Source: Streptomyces sp. 378 (GTDB lineage Bacteria; Actinomycetota; Actinomycetes; Streptomycetales; Streptomycetaceae). From it: 64,000 nt of DNA. Numbering within the stretch: position 1 is the stretch's first letter; the number at the start of each line of letters is the position of its first letter. The stretch is from contig NZ_JASKMS010000001.1 in the NCBI RefSeq assembly GCF_030124145.1, forward strand, positions 540,665-604,664, read 5' to 3'. The position numbers and the translations under genes were made by a program. Shown one piece after another: positions 25,737 to 33,667 of the stretch. Under the pieces are notes generated by a model, which saw only the letters and a list, made by a program, of their open reading frames with translations, was not told the origin of the DNA and did not search any database.

Positions 25737-26782
25737 CGCACGCCACCCCGAGCCTCGTCCTGCGACACCTTCCACCACGGCAGCTCCCGGTAGGACGGCG
25801 TCGTGGAGACCTTCTCCCGGCTCCACTCGGGTGGCGGCACGTTGCTGGTGCGGGAACGGACCTGCACGCGCTCGATGATCCCGGCGCCCCCGGTCGTGGC
25901 CCGTACCGCGGCGTCGCGGTCGAGGCGCAGCACCATGATCCGGCGCAGGTACGCCTCGGAGAGCGAGCCGCGCAAGCCCACGGGCCGGTTCTCGCCGTCG
26001 TGCGTGGCGACGAAGAAGTCCCAGGCGCGGCGCAGCTCGTTCTGCTGGGTGTGGCTGGGCAGCAGGTTGCCGTCGATGGCCTCGCCGTCCTCGGCGGACA
26101 GGTCGTACCAGCCGGTGGTCAGCGTCCTGCCGTCCGGCCCGCGAACCTCCGCCCGGACCTGGATCGAGATGTTCTGCTGGAGCGGGTTCGGCGCGAAGAG
26201 CTTCCAGTTCTGCTCGAACTCCGGATAGATCCAGTCGTCCACGGCCTCGCCGTGCTCCCTGGTGACCGTGTTCGCCGGCGCGACGTGCAGGAACGTCATC
26301 CCGAGATGCACACACACCCCGATGGCGACGACCGCGAGCGCCAGGGCGACCCCGATCTGGTAGCGCAGGGACAGCGCGGCGACGCCGGTACGGGGTTCAC
26401 CGGCCGGGCCCGGCCCGACCGGTCCGACTGACCTGACCGGTCCCGGCGGTCCGACCGACCCGACCGGTCCCGGCGGTGCGACCGGTCCCGGCGATGCGAC
26501 CGACTCGGACGGCCCGACCGGCTCGGAGCGGGGGGTGGGCACGCCCGGCTCGGCGGACCCCGACGGCACACCAGAGCCTCCGGACTCCGGCGGCATGCCC
26601 GAGCCTGCCGCCCCGGACGGCACGCCCGGGGCGGACCCGGACGGCACGCCCACCACGGCAGACGCCGACGGCACGCCCGAGCCTGCGGACTCCCCAGGTG
26701 CGCCCCGTTCCGTGGGCGAGGTCGGCCGGCTCGGCGTGCCCGGGCCGTGCCGGGCGTTCGAGCCCTCGTCGTACGCGTCCAT
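25733..26782 (-). CDS. DUF5819-family membrane protein with repetitive N-terminus
   Basis: A 349-aa protein. The first 115 residues are low-complexity Gly/Pro/Ser/Val repeats of the type GVPSGSA and VGPxGPV. One membrane helix (YQIGVALALAVVAIGVCVHL) follows, then the conserved outer DUF5819 domain (WKLFAPNPLQQNISIQVRAE, then DLSAEDGEAIDGNLLP). The gene is coupled to the HTTM gene by a GTGA overlap, so the two likely form a complex. The chosen start is the ATG at 26782; an upstream in-frame start exists at 26854. The repeat DNA at about 26400-26700 looks recently expanded. Confidence 0.82.
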   Translation of the reverse strand: MDAYDEGSNARHGPGTPSRPTSPTERGAPGESAGSGVPSASAVVGVPSGSAPGVPSGAAGSGMPPESGGSGVPSGSAEPGVPTPRSEPVGPSESVASPGPVAPPGPVGSVGPPGPVRSVGPVGPGPAGEPRTGVAALSLRYQIGVALALAVVAIGVCVHLGMTFLHVAPANTVTREHGEAVDDWIYPEFEQNWKLFAPNPLQQNISIQVRAEVRGPDGRTLTTGWYDLSAEDGEAIDGNLLPSHTQQNELRRAWDFFVATHDGENRPVGLRGSLSEAYLRRIMVLRLDRDAAVRATTGGAGIIERVQVRSRTSNVPPPEWSREKVSTTPSYRELPWWKVSQDEARGGVR

Positions 26783-26995
26783 TCCGCCCCGTTCCACGAT
26801 CCCGGTCCGTCGTTCCGTCCGCCCGGCCGCGAGGGCGTCGCCCCACCCGCGCACCGGCGCGCGGCATCGGCACGGGAACGGTACTCAGGACACCCACCCG
26901 GGCACAGCCCCTGTCCGCCGGTCCCGCCGTGGCCGTCGCCACACCGCGCGGACGACCGTACGGCGCGTGCGCCCGCCCGGGAGCCGCCGTCCCTC

Positions 26996-27051
26996 TGGTC
27001 CACAGGGGACTCCCGCAGGTTATCCACAGGGCGGCCCGGCCGGTGTCCACA
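26996..27051. promoter_or_regulatory. DnaA-box-like cluster upstream of the acyl-CoA dehydrogenase gene
   Basis: Three same-strand matches to the DnaA box in 56 bp: TGGTCCACA (26996-27004), TTATCCACA (27020-27028, the E. coli-type consensus) and GTGTCCACA (27043-27051). The middle site is the strongest. The rest of this 374-bp gap holds a KstR-type box and nothing else recognisable. Confidence 0.5.
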
Positions 27052-27097
27052 GGAGGGACACCCTACGGCGCCCGCCCGTAGACCCATTCCCTTCTTC

Positions 27098-27111
27098 TAG
27101 AACCTGTTCTA
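27098..27111. promoter_or_regulatory. KstR-type operator
   Basis: TAGAACCTGTTCTA is a perfect palindrome and fits the mycobacterial KstR consensus TNNAACNNGTTNNA at every fixed position. It is 46 bp upstream of the acyl-CoA dehydrogenase start, overlapping the probable promoter. KstR is a TetR repressor of sterol and lipid catabolism genes; a kstR gene is not in this window. Confidence 0.75.
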
Positions 27112-27156
27112 TCTTGACGCCCCGTCAGCTCAACGGGACCCGGAAGGACAGGCACC

Positions 27157-28290
27157 GTGGACTTCACCTTCACCGAGGAGCAGCAGGCGTCGGCCGAGGC
27201 GGCCAAGGGCGTGTTCGCCGGGGTCGCGCCCGACGCCGTGCCCAGCCCGGCCCTCACCCCCGGCGCCGTCGCCGAGACGTACGACCGCGCCCTGTGGGCC
27301 AGGCTCGCCGACGCGGACCTGCTGAGCCTGCTGCTCGACCCGCGCCACGGCGGGGCCGGCCTGGACGCCGTCGCGCTGTGCTTGGTGCTGCGGGAGTCGG
27401 CGCACGTGCTGGCCAGGGTCCCCCTGCTGGAGAACAGCGCGGCGGCGGCGGCCGTCCAGGCCTACGGCGGTGACGAGGCGAAGGCGGACCTGCTCGCCCG
27501 GGCCGGCCGGGGGGAACTCGTCCTGACCGTCGCCGCGCACGGTCGCACCGGCCACGACCCGGCGGAACAGGCCGTGACCGCCCGGCAGGACGGCGGGACG
27601 TGGGTGCTGGACGGAATACAGACGGCGGTGCCGTGGGCCTACGACGCGGATGTCACGGTCGTCCCCGCGCACACCGGCACCGGCCGCACCCTGCTGGCGC
27701 TGGTGCCGCGCGGGCTTGAGGGAGCCGTCCTCGCCGAGCAGTTCTCGACCAGCGGCGAGCGGCTCGGCGAGCTGCGGCTGGAGTCGGCGCGGCTCGCCGC
27801 CCGGGACGTGATCGACACCGACGGGGCGTGGGAGTGGCTGCGGGATCTGCTGGCCACCGGGACGTGTGCGCTGGCGCTCGGTCTCGGGGAGCGCGTGCTG
27901 CGGATGACCGGGCAGTACACGAGCGAGCGGGAGCAGTTCGGGTTCCCGATCGCCACCTTCCAGGCCGTCGCCGTGCAGGCCGCCGACCGCTACATCGACC
28001 TGCGCGCGATGGAGGCCACCCTGTGGCAGGCTGCGTGGCGGATCGCCTCCGGGGCACCCGGTGGCCTGCCGGCGGCCGGTGACGTGGCCGTCGCCAAGAT
28101 CTGGGCATCGGAGGGCGTCCGCCGGGTCGTGCAGACCGCGCAGCATCTGCACGGCGGGTTCGGCGCCGACGTCGACTACCCCCTGCACCGGTACCACGCC
28201 TGGGCCAAGCACCTGGAACTGTCACTCGGCCCGGCGGCGGCACACGAGGAGGCCCTGGGCGACCTGCTGGCCGCCCACCCGCCGGCCTGA
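27157..28290 (+). CDS. Acyl-CoA dehydrogenase (FadE type, probable KstR regulon member)
   Basis: A 377-aa flavoprotein that would introduce an alpha,beta double bond into an acyl-CoA. The N-terminus (MDFTFTEEQQASAEAAKGVF) and the segment YTSEREQFGFPIATFQAVAV are typical of the family, and the C-terminal QHLHGGFGADVDYPLHRY corresponds to the conserved Q-HGG-G motif. Sequence style resembles the FadE26-29 subunits of mycobacterial steroid side-chain degradation. Those work as heteromers, and no partner gene is adjacent. The GTG at 27157 has GGAAGGA upstream. A KstR-like palindrome precedes it. Confidence 0.9.
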   Translation: MDFTFTEEQQASAEAAKGVFAGVAPDAVPSPALTPGAVAETYDRALWARLADADLLSLLLDPRHGGAGLDAVALCLVLRESAHVLARVPLLENSAAAAAVQAYGGDEAKADLLARAGRGELVLTVAAHGRTGHDPAEQAVTARQDGGTWVLDGIQTAVPWAYDADVTVVPAHTGTGRTLLALVPRGLEGAVLAEQFSTSGERLGELRLESARLAARDVIDTDGAWEWLRDLLATGTCALALGLGERVLRMTGQYTSEREQFGFPIATFQAVAVQAADRYIDLRAMEATLWQAAWRIASGAPGGLPAAGDVAVAKIWASEGVRRVVQTAQHLHGGFGADVDYPLHRYHAWAKHLELSLGPAAAHEEALGDLLAAHPPA

Positions 28291-28336
28291 CGCAACGGGC
28301 GAGTCCTGAACAGGCGGGTCTCCGGAACAGGCGGGT

Positions 28337-28684
28337 CTAGAGGACGAACCCCTGTTGCCCGTCGTCCGTCACGACGGGACGCCCGGCCGCCTCCCACACC
28401 TGCATGCCGCCGTCGACATTCACCGCGTCGATGCCCTGCTGGGCCAGATACATCGTGACCTGGGCGCTGCGGCCGCCCGAACGGCAGATCACATGGACCC
28501 GGCCGTCCTGCGGGGCGGCCTCGGTCAGCTCGCCGTAGCGGGCGACGAACTCGCTGATCGGGATGTGCAGCGCCCCTTCGGCGTGACCGGCCTTCCACTC
28601 GTCGTCCTCCCGGACGTCCAGCAGGAAGTCGCCGTCCTTGAGGTCCGCGACCGCGACCGTGGGCACACCAGCTCCAAAACTCAT
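28337..28684 (-). CDS. Single-domain rhodanese-like protein
   Basis: A 115-aa sulfurtransferase-fold protein. The active-site cysteine is in the loop CRSGGRS, and the first strand and helix are FLLDVREDDEWKAGHAEGAL. It would carry a persulfide for sulfur transfer or cyanide detoxification. The start is the ATG at 28684; longer frames upstream are filler. The stop lies in a 17-bp-period tandem repeat of GAACAGGCGGGTCT (28308 and 28325) shared with the gap after the convergent acyl-CoA dehydrogenase. Confidence 0.9.
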   Translation of the reverse strand: MSFGAGVPTVAVADLKDGDFLLDVREDDEWKAGHAEGALHIPISEFVARYGELTEAAPQDGRVHVICRSGGRSAQVTMYLAQQGIDAVNVDGGMQVWEAAGRPVVTDDGQQGFVL

Positions 28685-28754
28685 GCGTCCGACGCTACCG
28701 GAACCGGCCCGAACACCGGGCGGGGCACGGCCCGGCCCCGGCTCCGCCCTCGCC

Positions 28755-29582
28755 TCAGCTCTCGCCCGCGCCCTCACCGAGCAGCGCGGCCAGCTCCGCC
28801 TCGCGCTCGGTGACCTGGGCGAGCAATCCTTGCCCGATCTCGTCCAGGAGGCGGTCCGGGTCGTCCGGCGCCAGTTGGAGCATGTGGCCGATGGCGCTGT
28901 CCTCCAGTTCCCCGGCGAGCAGGGCGAGCAGCTCCTTGCGCTGGGCGAGCCATTCGAGGCGGGTATACAGCTCCTCGGCGCGGCTCGGGCCCCGCTTCAG
29001 CTCGGGTCCCCTGGCCCACTCCTCGGCGAGCTCGCGCAGCTCCGCCTCGTCGCCCCGGGCGTAGGCGGCGTTGACCCGCGTGATGAACTCCTCGCGCCGC
29101 TGGCGCTCCTTCTCCTCCTGCGCCAGGTCCGGGTGGGCCTTGCGGGCGAGGTCGCGGTAGAGCCTGCGGGCCTCCTCGCTGGGGCGGACCCGCTGCGGGG
29201 GCCGGACCGGCTGATCCGTGAGCATCGCCGAGGCCTCCGGGAACAGACCGCTGCCGTCCATCCAGCCGTGCAGCAGTTCCTCGACGCCGGGGATGGGGGC
29301 GAGGCGCGCCCTGGCCTCCTCGGCCCGCTGCCGGTCGGCGGGGTCGCCGCTGCGGGCGGCTCTGGCTTCGAGGATCCGGGCGTCCAGCTCCTCCAGCCGC
29401 GCGTACAGCGGGCCGAGCTTCTGCTCGTGCAGCCGGGAGAAGTTCTCGACCTCGACGCGGAAGGTCTCCACCGCGATCTCGTACTCGATCAACGCCTGCT
29501 CGGCGGCTCGCACGGCCCGCTCCAGCCGCGCCTCCGGCCGTGCGGCGTCGCCGCCATCCTGCTCAGCTTCCGGGGTCGTCAC
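28755..29582 (-). CDS. Coiled-coil protein with a J-domain-like HPD segment
   Basis: A 275-aa acidic, mostly helical protein. A long coiled coil at residues 20-95 (RLERAVRAAEQALIEYEIAV) precedes a short J-domain-like element (EARRLYRDLARKAHPDLAQ) that contains the HPD tripeptide needed to stimulate DnaK ATPase. More helices follow to the end. It is likely a DnaK co-chaperone or a structural relative. It is transcribed toward the rhodanese gene, with a 70-bp gap. Confidence 0.75.
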   Translation of the reverse strand: MTTPEAEQDGGDAARPEARLERAVRAAEQALIEYEIAVETFRVEVENFSRLHEQKLGPLYARLEELDARILEARAARSGDPADRQRAEEARARLAPIPGVEELLHGWMDGSGLFPEASAMLTDQPVRPPQRVRPSEEARRLYRDLARKAHPDLAQEEKERQRREEFITRVNAAYARGDEAELRELAEEWARGPELKRGPSRAEELYTRLEWLAQRKELLALLAGELEDSAIGHMLQLAPDDPDRLLDEIGQGLLAQVTEREAELAALLGEGAGES

Positions 29583-29654
29583 CCGACCAGCCTAGGTGAC
29601 GAACCTCCTGGGGCCTCGCCCCGGAGGACAAGGCCGTGACGCCCCCGTACCCCG

Positions 29655-29800
29655 GCGCCGCGACCGACCTGGCGACGGACACCCCGGCACAGCGCCCGCC
29701 CGACAGCCGACCGAGCAACACAGACACCCCCGGCAACCGACCGAGCACCACGGACACCCCCAGCACAGCGCCTGCCCGGCAGCCGAGGGGGGAGCGGCAG
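29655..29800. repeat. 30-bp degenerate tandem repeat between two leftward genes
   Basis: In the 291-bp gap, units such as CCGAGCAACACAGACACCCC (29711) and CCGAGCACCACGGACACCCC (29741) repeat at 30-bp spacing, with worn copies on both sides. No credible gene is present. Confidence 0.7.
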
Positions 29801-29873
29801 ACCTGGGCCGCCGAGGGCCCCGCCCGGCCGGCCGGCGCACCCCTTCACCCCTGCACCCCCCGTCCCGGCCGCC

Positions 29874-31313
29874 CTACACCCCCATCTCCGCCGCTACCTT
29901 CCCCGCCTTCACCCCGGCCACCAGTTCCGCGTGATCCGCTTCGGTCCGGTCCGCGTACGCCACCGCGAAGACCGCCATCGCCTCGTCCAGCTCCTCGTTC
30001 TTCCCGCAGTACCCGGCGATGAGCCGCGGATCGGCGCTGTGCGCGTGGGCGCGGGCCAGGAGCGCGCCGGTCATGCGGCCGTAGTCGTCCATCTGGTCGG
30101 GGGCGAGGGCGGCCGGGTCGACGCTGCCCTTGCGGTTGCGGAACTGGCGGACCTGGAAGTCGAAGCCGTCGACCGTGGTCCAGCCCAGCAGACTGTCGCT
30201 CACGACCTGCATCCGCTTCTGGCCCAGCACGACCCGCCGGCCTTCGTGACCGGCGTCCGGCACCTCGAAGCCGGCCGTCGTCAGATGCGGTACCAGCGCC
30301 GACGCCCGCGCCTCCTTCACCTGCAGCACCAGCGGCTCGCCCCGGTGGTCCAGGAGCAGCACGACGTAGGACCGGGTGCCGACGCTGCCCGTGCCGACGA
30401 CGCGGAAGGCCACGTCCTGCACCGCGTGCCGGGCGAGGAGCGGCAGGCGGTCCTCCTGAAGGGTGCCGACGTACTCCTCCAGGGACGCCGCCACCACCGC
30501 GGCCTCCGCGTCCGGGACGCGCCGCAGCACCGGCGGGGCGTCGACGAAGCGGCGCCCGCCGTCCTCGGTGGCCTCGGTCGACTTGGCCGCGAAACGGCCG
30601 CTCGTGTTGTGGCGGGCCTTCTCGGAGACCCGCTCCAGCGTGCCGAGCAGATCATGGGCGTCCGCGTGGGAGACGAGCTCCTCGTCCGCGATGGCGTTCC
30701 ACGCGTCCAGCACCGGGAGTCTGGACAGCAGCCGCATGGTCCTGCGGTAGGCACCGGCCGCGTCGTACGCCGCCTTGCGGCACTGGTCCTCGTCGGCGCC
30801 CGCCACCCGGCCCGCGAGCACCAGGGAGGTCACGAGCCGCTTGAGGTCCCACTCCCAGGGGCCGGGGACCGTTTCGTCGAAGTCGTTCAGGTCGATGACC
30901 AGTCCGCCGCGCGCGTCGCCGTACAGGCCGAAATTGGCCGCGTGGGCGTCGCCGCAGATCTGGGCCCGGATCCGGGTCATGGGCGTGCGCGCGAGGTCGT
31001 GGGCCATGAGGCCCGCCGCGCCGCGCAGGAACGCGAAGGGGGTGGCGGTCATGCGGCCGACCCTGATCGGGGCCAGCTCGGGCAGTCGCCCGCGGCCCGA
31101 CTCCTCGACCGCGCTCACCGCGTCGGGCCGGGACGCGTCCAGGTCGAGCGTGGCGTGCGCGCTACGCGGGATCCGCTTGCGCAGCGCCTTGCCCTCGTCC
31201 TTGGGCGAGCCCTCGGCCGGCCATGCGGCGAACCCGCGCACCCGGGGCAGCCGACGCGGCGCCCCGTCCCCCGCCGTGGTCCCGCCCTCGTTCTGAGATC
31301 CAGCCCTGGTCAT
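29874..31313 (-). CDS. DUF2252-domain protein (kinase-like fold, function unknown)
   Basis: A 479-aa cytoplasmic protein covering the whole DUF2252 family: RMTATPFAFLRGAAGLMAHD, the acidic segment RAQICGDAHAANFGLYGD, LVIDLNDFDETVPGPWEWDL and the C-terminal ALLARAHAHSADPRLIAGY. DUF2252 proteins have sequence features like aminoglycoside-phosphotransferase kinases, but no reaction is established. The ATG at 31313 is the first start that gives only family-like sequence. It lies next to the ScbR-like gene, without evidence of a shared operon. Confidence 0.88.
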   Translation of the reverse strand: MTRAGSQNEGGTTAGDGAPRRLPRVRGFAAWPAEGSPKDEGKALRKRIPRSAHATLDLDASRPDAVSAVEESGRGRLPELAPIRVGRMTATPFAFLRGAAGLMAHDLARTPMTRIRAQICGDAHAANFGLYGDARGGLVIDLNDFDETVPGPWEWDLKRLVTSLVLAGRVAGADEDQCRKAAYDAAGAYRRTMRLLSRLPVLDAWNAIADEELVSHADAHDLLGTLERVSEKARHNTSGRFAAKSTEATEDGGRRFVDAPPVLRRVPDAEAAVVAASLEEYVGTLQEDRLPLLARHAVQDVAFRVVGTGSVGTRSYVVLLLDHRGEPLVLQVKEARASALVPHLTTAGFEVPDAGHEGRRVVLGQKRMQVVSDSLLGWTTVDGFDFQVRQFRNRKGSVDPAALAPDQMDDYGRMTGALLARAHAHSADPRLIAGYCGKNEELDEAMAVFAVAYADRTEADHAELVAGVKAGKVAAEMGV

Positions 31314-31390
31314 CCCGACCGCCTCCCCCGCACGCGCACGAACATCAACTCGTGCCGACCGTACAACCGGCGGCGCAAACGCGTCAGACC

Positions 31391-31417
31391 CTGTGGACAA
31401 CTCCACAGCTGTGGGCA
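31391..31417. promoter_or_regulatory. DnaA-box pair between DUF2252 and scbR-like genes
   Basis: TGTGGACAA (31391-31399, exact reverse of TTGTCCACA) is followed by TGTGGGCAA (31409-31417, one mismatch) on the same strand, 18 bp apart. Confidence 0.5.
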
Positions 31418-31446
31418 ACCGCGCCGGGCCCGTGCGGCGGGGCGCG

Positions 31447-32127
31447 CTACGCCCCCGAGGGCACGGAGGTCTCCACGGCCACCGCCGCTTCCTCCTCCGC
31501 CCGCACCTGCGCGAGCACCTTCTCGGCCCGGTCCACCGTGATGTCGAGCCGGGCCAGCACCGCGGGCACGGTGATGCTGGGCAGGAAGTGCTCGAACAGC
31601 ACGACGACACGGCGTTCCAGATCCCGCCGCTGGCAGCGCAGCTGGGAGAGCAACTGCACCCCGGAGAAGCTGCCGACCAGCAGTTCCGCCGTCTCCTCCA
31701 CGTCGACGTGCTGGAGCAGTTCGCCCCGCGTCTTCGCCTCGCCCAGCAGCTGCACGTTCTGGTCGACCCACATCTGGAAGGCAGGGGTACGGTCGAGGTC
31801 CCTCGCCCCCTGGTCGAGGGCGAGTCCCACACTGGCCCGCACCAGCGGCTCGGACCGCAGCCGGCGCGCCATGACCAGACCGGAGTCGACGAGGTCCTGG
31901 AGCTTGCTGGACTGCGGCGGGAGCGTGATCGCGAGCTGCTCCTCGAACACCCCGACCGCCAGTTCCTCCTTGGAGCCGAAGTGGAAGTACAGCGCGCCCT
32001 TGGTGACGCCGGCCCGGTCCAGGATCTCGCCGATGGTCGCCGAGGTGTAGCCGCGTTCGTCGAAGACGGCCGCTGCCGCCTCCAGGATGGTCCGCCGCGT
32101 GCGGATCGCGCGCTCCTGTCGCGCCAT
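31447..32127 (-). CDS. scbR: Gamma-butyrolactone receptor (ScbR/ArpA family TetR regulator)
   Basis: A 226-aa autoregulator receptor. The N-terminus (MARQERAIRTRRTILEAAAA) and the helix-turn-helix (ATIGEILDRAGVTKGALYFH) are diagnostic of the ArpA/ScbR/BarA branch. The C-terminal domain would bind a gamma-butyrolactone or butenolide and release DNA. It is divergent from an AfsA-family synthase gene, as in scbR/scbA. An ARE-like operator lies 87-112 bp upstream, so autorepression is expected. The gene symbol marks family membership, not proven orthology to the S. coelicolor gene. Confidence 0.93.
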   Translation of the reverse strand: MARQERAIRTRRTILEAAAAVFDERGYTSATIGEILDRAGVTKGALYFHFGSKEELAVGVFEEQLAITLPPQSSKLQDLVDSGLVMARRLRSEPLVRASVGLALDQGARDLDRTPAFQMWVDQNVQLLGEAKTRGELLQHVDVEETAELLVGSFSGVQLLSQLRCQRRDLERRVVVLFEHFLPSITVPAVLARLDITVDRAEKVLAQVRAEEEAAVAVETSVPSGA

Positions 32128-32213
32128 CGGGTGCCTCCTGATCTCCGTCGATGCCTGTGAAGTCGCTGCGTGGCGAGGGCGCGAGAGCCTGTCCCAGTGC
32201 TTTGTCGCACTTT

Positions 32214-32239
32214 GGAAATAACCGGTTCGTCCGTATCTT
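32214..32239. promoter_or_regulatory. ARE-like butyrolactone-receptor operator between scbR and afsA
   Basis: A 26-bp site with the core AACCGGTT. On the minus strand it reads AAGATACGGACGAACCGG, then TTATTTCC. This matches the autoregulatory-element pattern AGATAC, about five bases, AACCGGTT and an A/T-rich tail known from BarA/ScbR targets. It lies 46 bp upstream of the afsA start and 87 bp upstream of scbR, so one site can control both genes. Confidence 0.78.
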
Positions 32240-32284
32240 AGTCAGGCGTCGACCGCGGTCAGGCAGCCGATCCTGGGGGTTCTC

Positions 32285-33667
32285 ATGCCGGAGACAGGGC
32301 CATTGAGCGCACTCACGGACGATCAGACCGGACGCGGGGGCCGTCCGGCAAACGAAACCGCTACGACCGTCGAGAACCCGCCACATGCCGTGGTGCACCG
32401 GGGGATCGCGCCACCGCGTCCCGCCCCCGAGGAACCCGCATCACAGGCCACCGCCGCCGGGCAACCCGCGTCACCGGCCCCCACCGCCGTGGAACCCGCG
32501 GTGTCGCCCGCAGTCGTCGAGCAACCTCCATCACCGGCCCCCACCGCCGAGGAACCCGCATCACCGACCACCACCGCCGCGAACCCCGCGGTGTCGCCCG
32601 CGGTCGCCGAGGAACCCGCGTCACCGGCCCCCACCGCCGAGGAACCCGCGTCACCGACCACCGCCGCCGCGAACCCCGCGGTGTCGCCCCCGGTCGCCGC
32701 GGAACCGGCGCCGTCGTCGCCGCCGGCGCCACCCTCCTCCGTCGCCGAACACCTCGCCCCCCACTCCCACACCCCCGTCACCAAGGAACTCGCCCACCGC
32801 ACCAGAGAGACGGACGTCTTCCCCGCCCGGTGGACCCGAATCTCCGACACGCGTTTCCGGTTCACCGCGCACTGGCCGGCCGACCACTCCTTCTTCGGCC
32901 CCGTGGACGACCGGCACCAGGACCCGATGATCGTGGGCGAAACGTTGCGGCAGGCCTCGCTGGTGCTGGCGCACGCCGAGTTCGGCGCCCCCGCCGACAC
33001 CCATTTCGTCATGTGGGACCTGACGGTCCGCGTCGACCCGTCCGCGCTGCTGCTGGCGGACGCCACCGAACCGGTCGAGGTCGACGTCGTGTGCTCCGAG
33101 ATCCGCCGCCGCGGTCGCGGCCTGCACAGCATGCGGACCACGATGGAGTTCCGGCGCGCGGGACGGTTCGTCGCCCGCGGCACCGGCAGCACCGGCTGCA
33201 CCTCGTCGCGCGCCTACCGGCGCCTGCGGGCGGCGAAGCTGGACGCCCCGGACACGCCGGTGCCGCTGCTGCCCGGCATACCGCCGCGGACCGCGGGACG
33301 AGCCCGCCCGGAGGACGTCGTCCTCGCCCCCACCGAACAGCCCGGCGTCTGGCACCTGCGCGTCGACACCGGCCACCCGGTCCTCTTCCAGCGAACCAAC
33401 GACCACGTCCCCGGCATGGTCCTGTTCGAGGCGGCCCGCCAGGCCGCGACCGCCGCGTCCGGTCTGCGCCCCTTCCTGCCGAGCACCATGACGGCCGGCT
33501 TCACCCGGTACGCCGAACTGCACGGCCCCTGCCGGATAGAGACCGAGGTACTCACCGAACACCCCGGCGAGACGACCGTCCGGGTGGCGGGGCGGCAGGA
33601 CGGCGAGTCCGTCTTCACCGCCACCCTGACCTGCGCCCGTCCGGCGCCGGTACGGTCCCTGTCGTGA
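32285..33667 (+). CDS. AfsA/ScbA-family butyrolactone synthase with repeat-rich N-terminal extension
   Basis: A 460-aa member of the A-factor biosynthesis family, which joins a beta-ketoacyl-ACP to dihydroxyacetone phosphate as the first step of butyrolactone autoregulator synthesis. The enzyme part starts near residue 160 and has the two AfsA hot-dog repeats: one around HSFFGPVDDRHQDPMIVGET and one around HPVLFQRTNDHVPGMVLFEA. Known family members are about 300 aa. Here residues 59-148 are three 30-residue Ala/Pro/Thr repeats (DNA units at 32459, 32549 and 32639), with no counterpart in AfsA. The stop overlaps the epimerase start in GTGA. Confidence 0.9.
   Translation: MPETGPLSALTDDQTGRGGRPANETATTVENPPHAVVHRGIAPPRPAPEEPASQATAAGQPASPAPTAVEPAVSPAVVEQPPSPAPTAEEPASPTTTAANPAVSPAVAEEPASPAPTAEEPASPTTAAANPAVSPPVAAEPAPSSPPAPPSSVAEHLAPHSHTPVTKELAHRTRETDVFPARWTRISDTRFRFTAHWPADHSFFGPVDDRHQDPMIVGETLRQASLVLAHAEFGAPADTHFVMWDLTVRVDPSALLLADATEPVEVDVVCSEIRRRGRGLHSMRTTMEFRRAGRFVARGTGSTGCTSSRAYRRLRAAKLDAPDTPVPLLPGIPPRTAGRARPEDVVLAPTEQPGVWHLRVDTGHPVLFQRTNDHVPGMVLFEAARQAATAASGLRPFLPSTMTAGFTRYAELHGPCRIETEVLTEHPGETTVRVAGRQDGESVFTATLTCARPAPVRSLS
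32459..32728. repeat. Three 90-bp tandem repeats inside the afsA-like gene
   Basis: Units start at 32459, 32549 and 32639 and each encodes 30 residues of the pattern EEPASPxxTAxxPAVSPxV. Units two and three are nearly identical at DNA level. The reading frame is preserved throughout. Confidence 0.85.
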
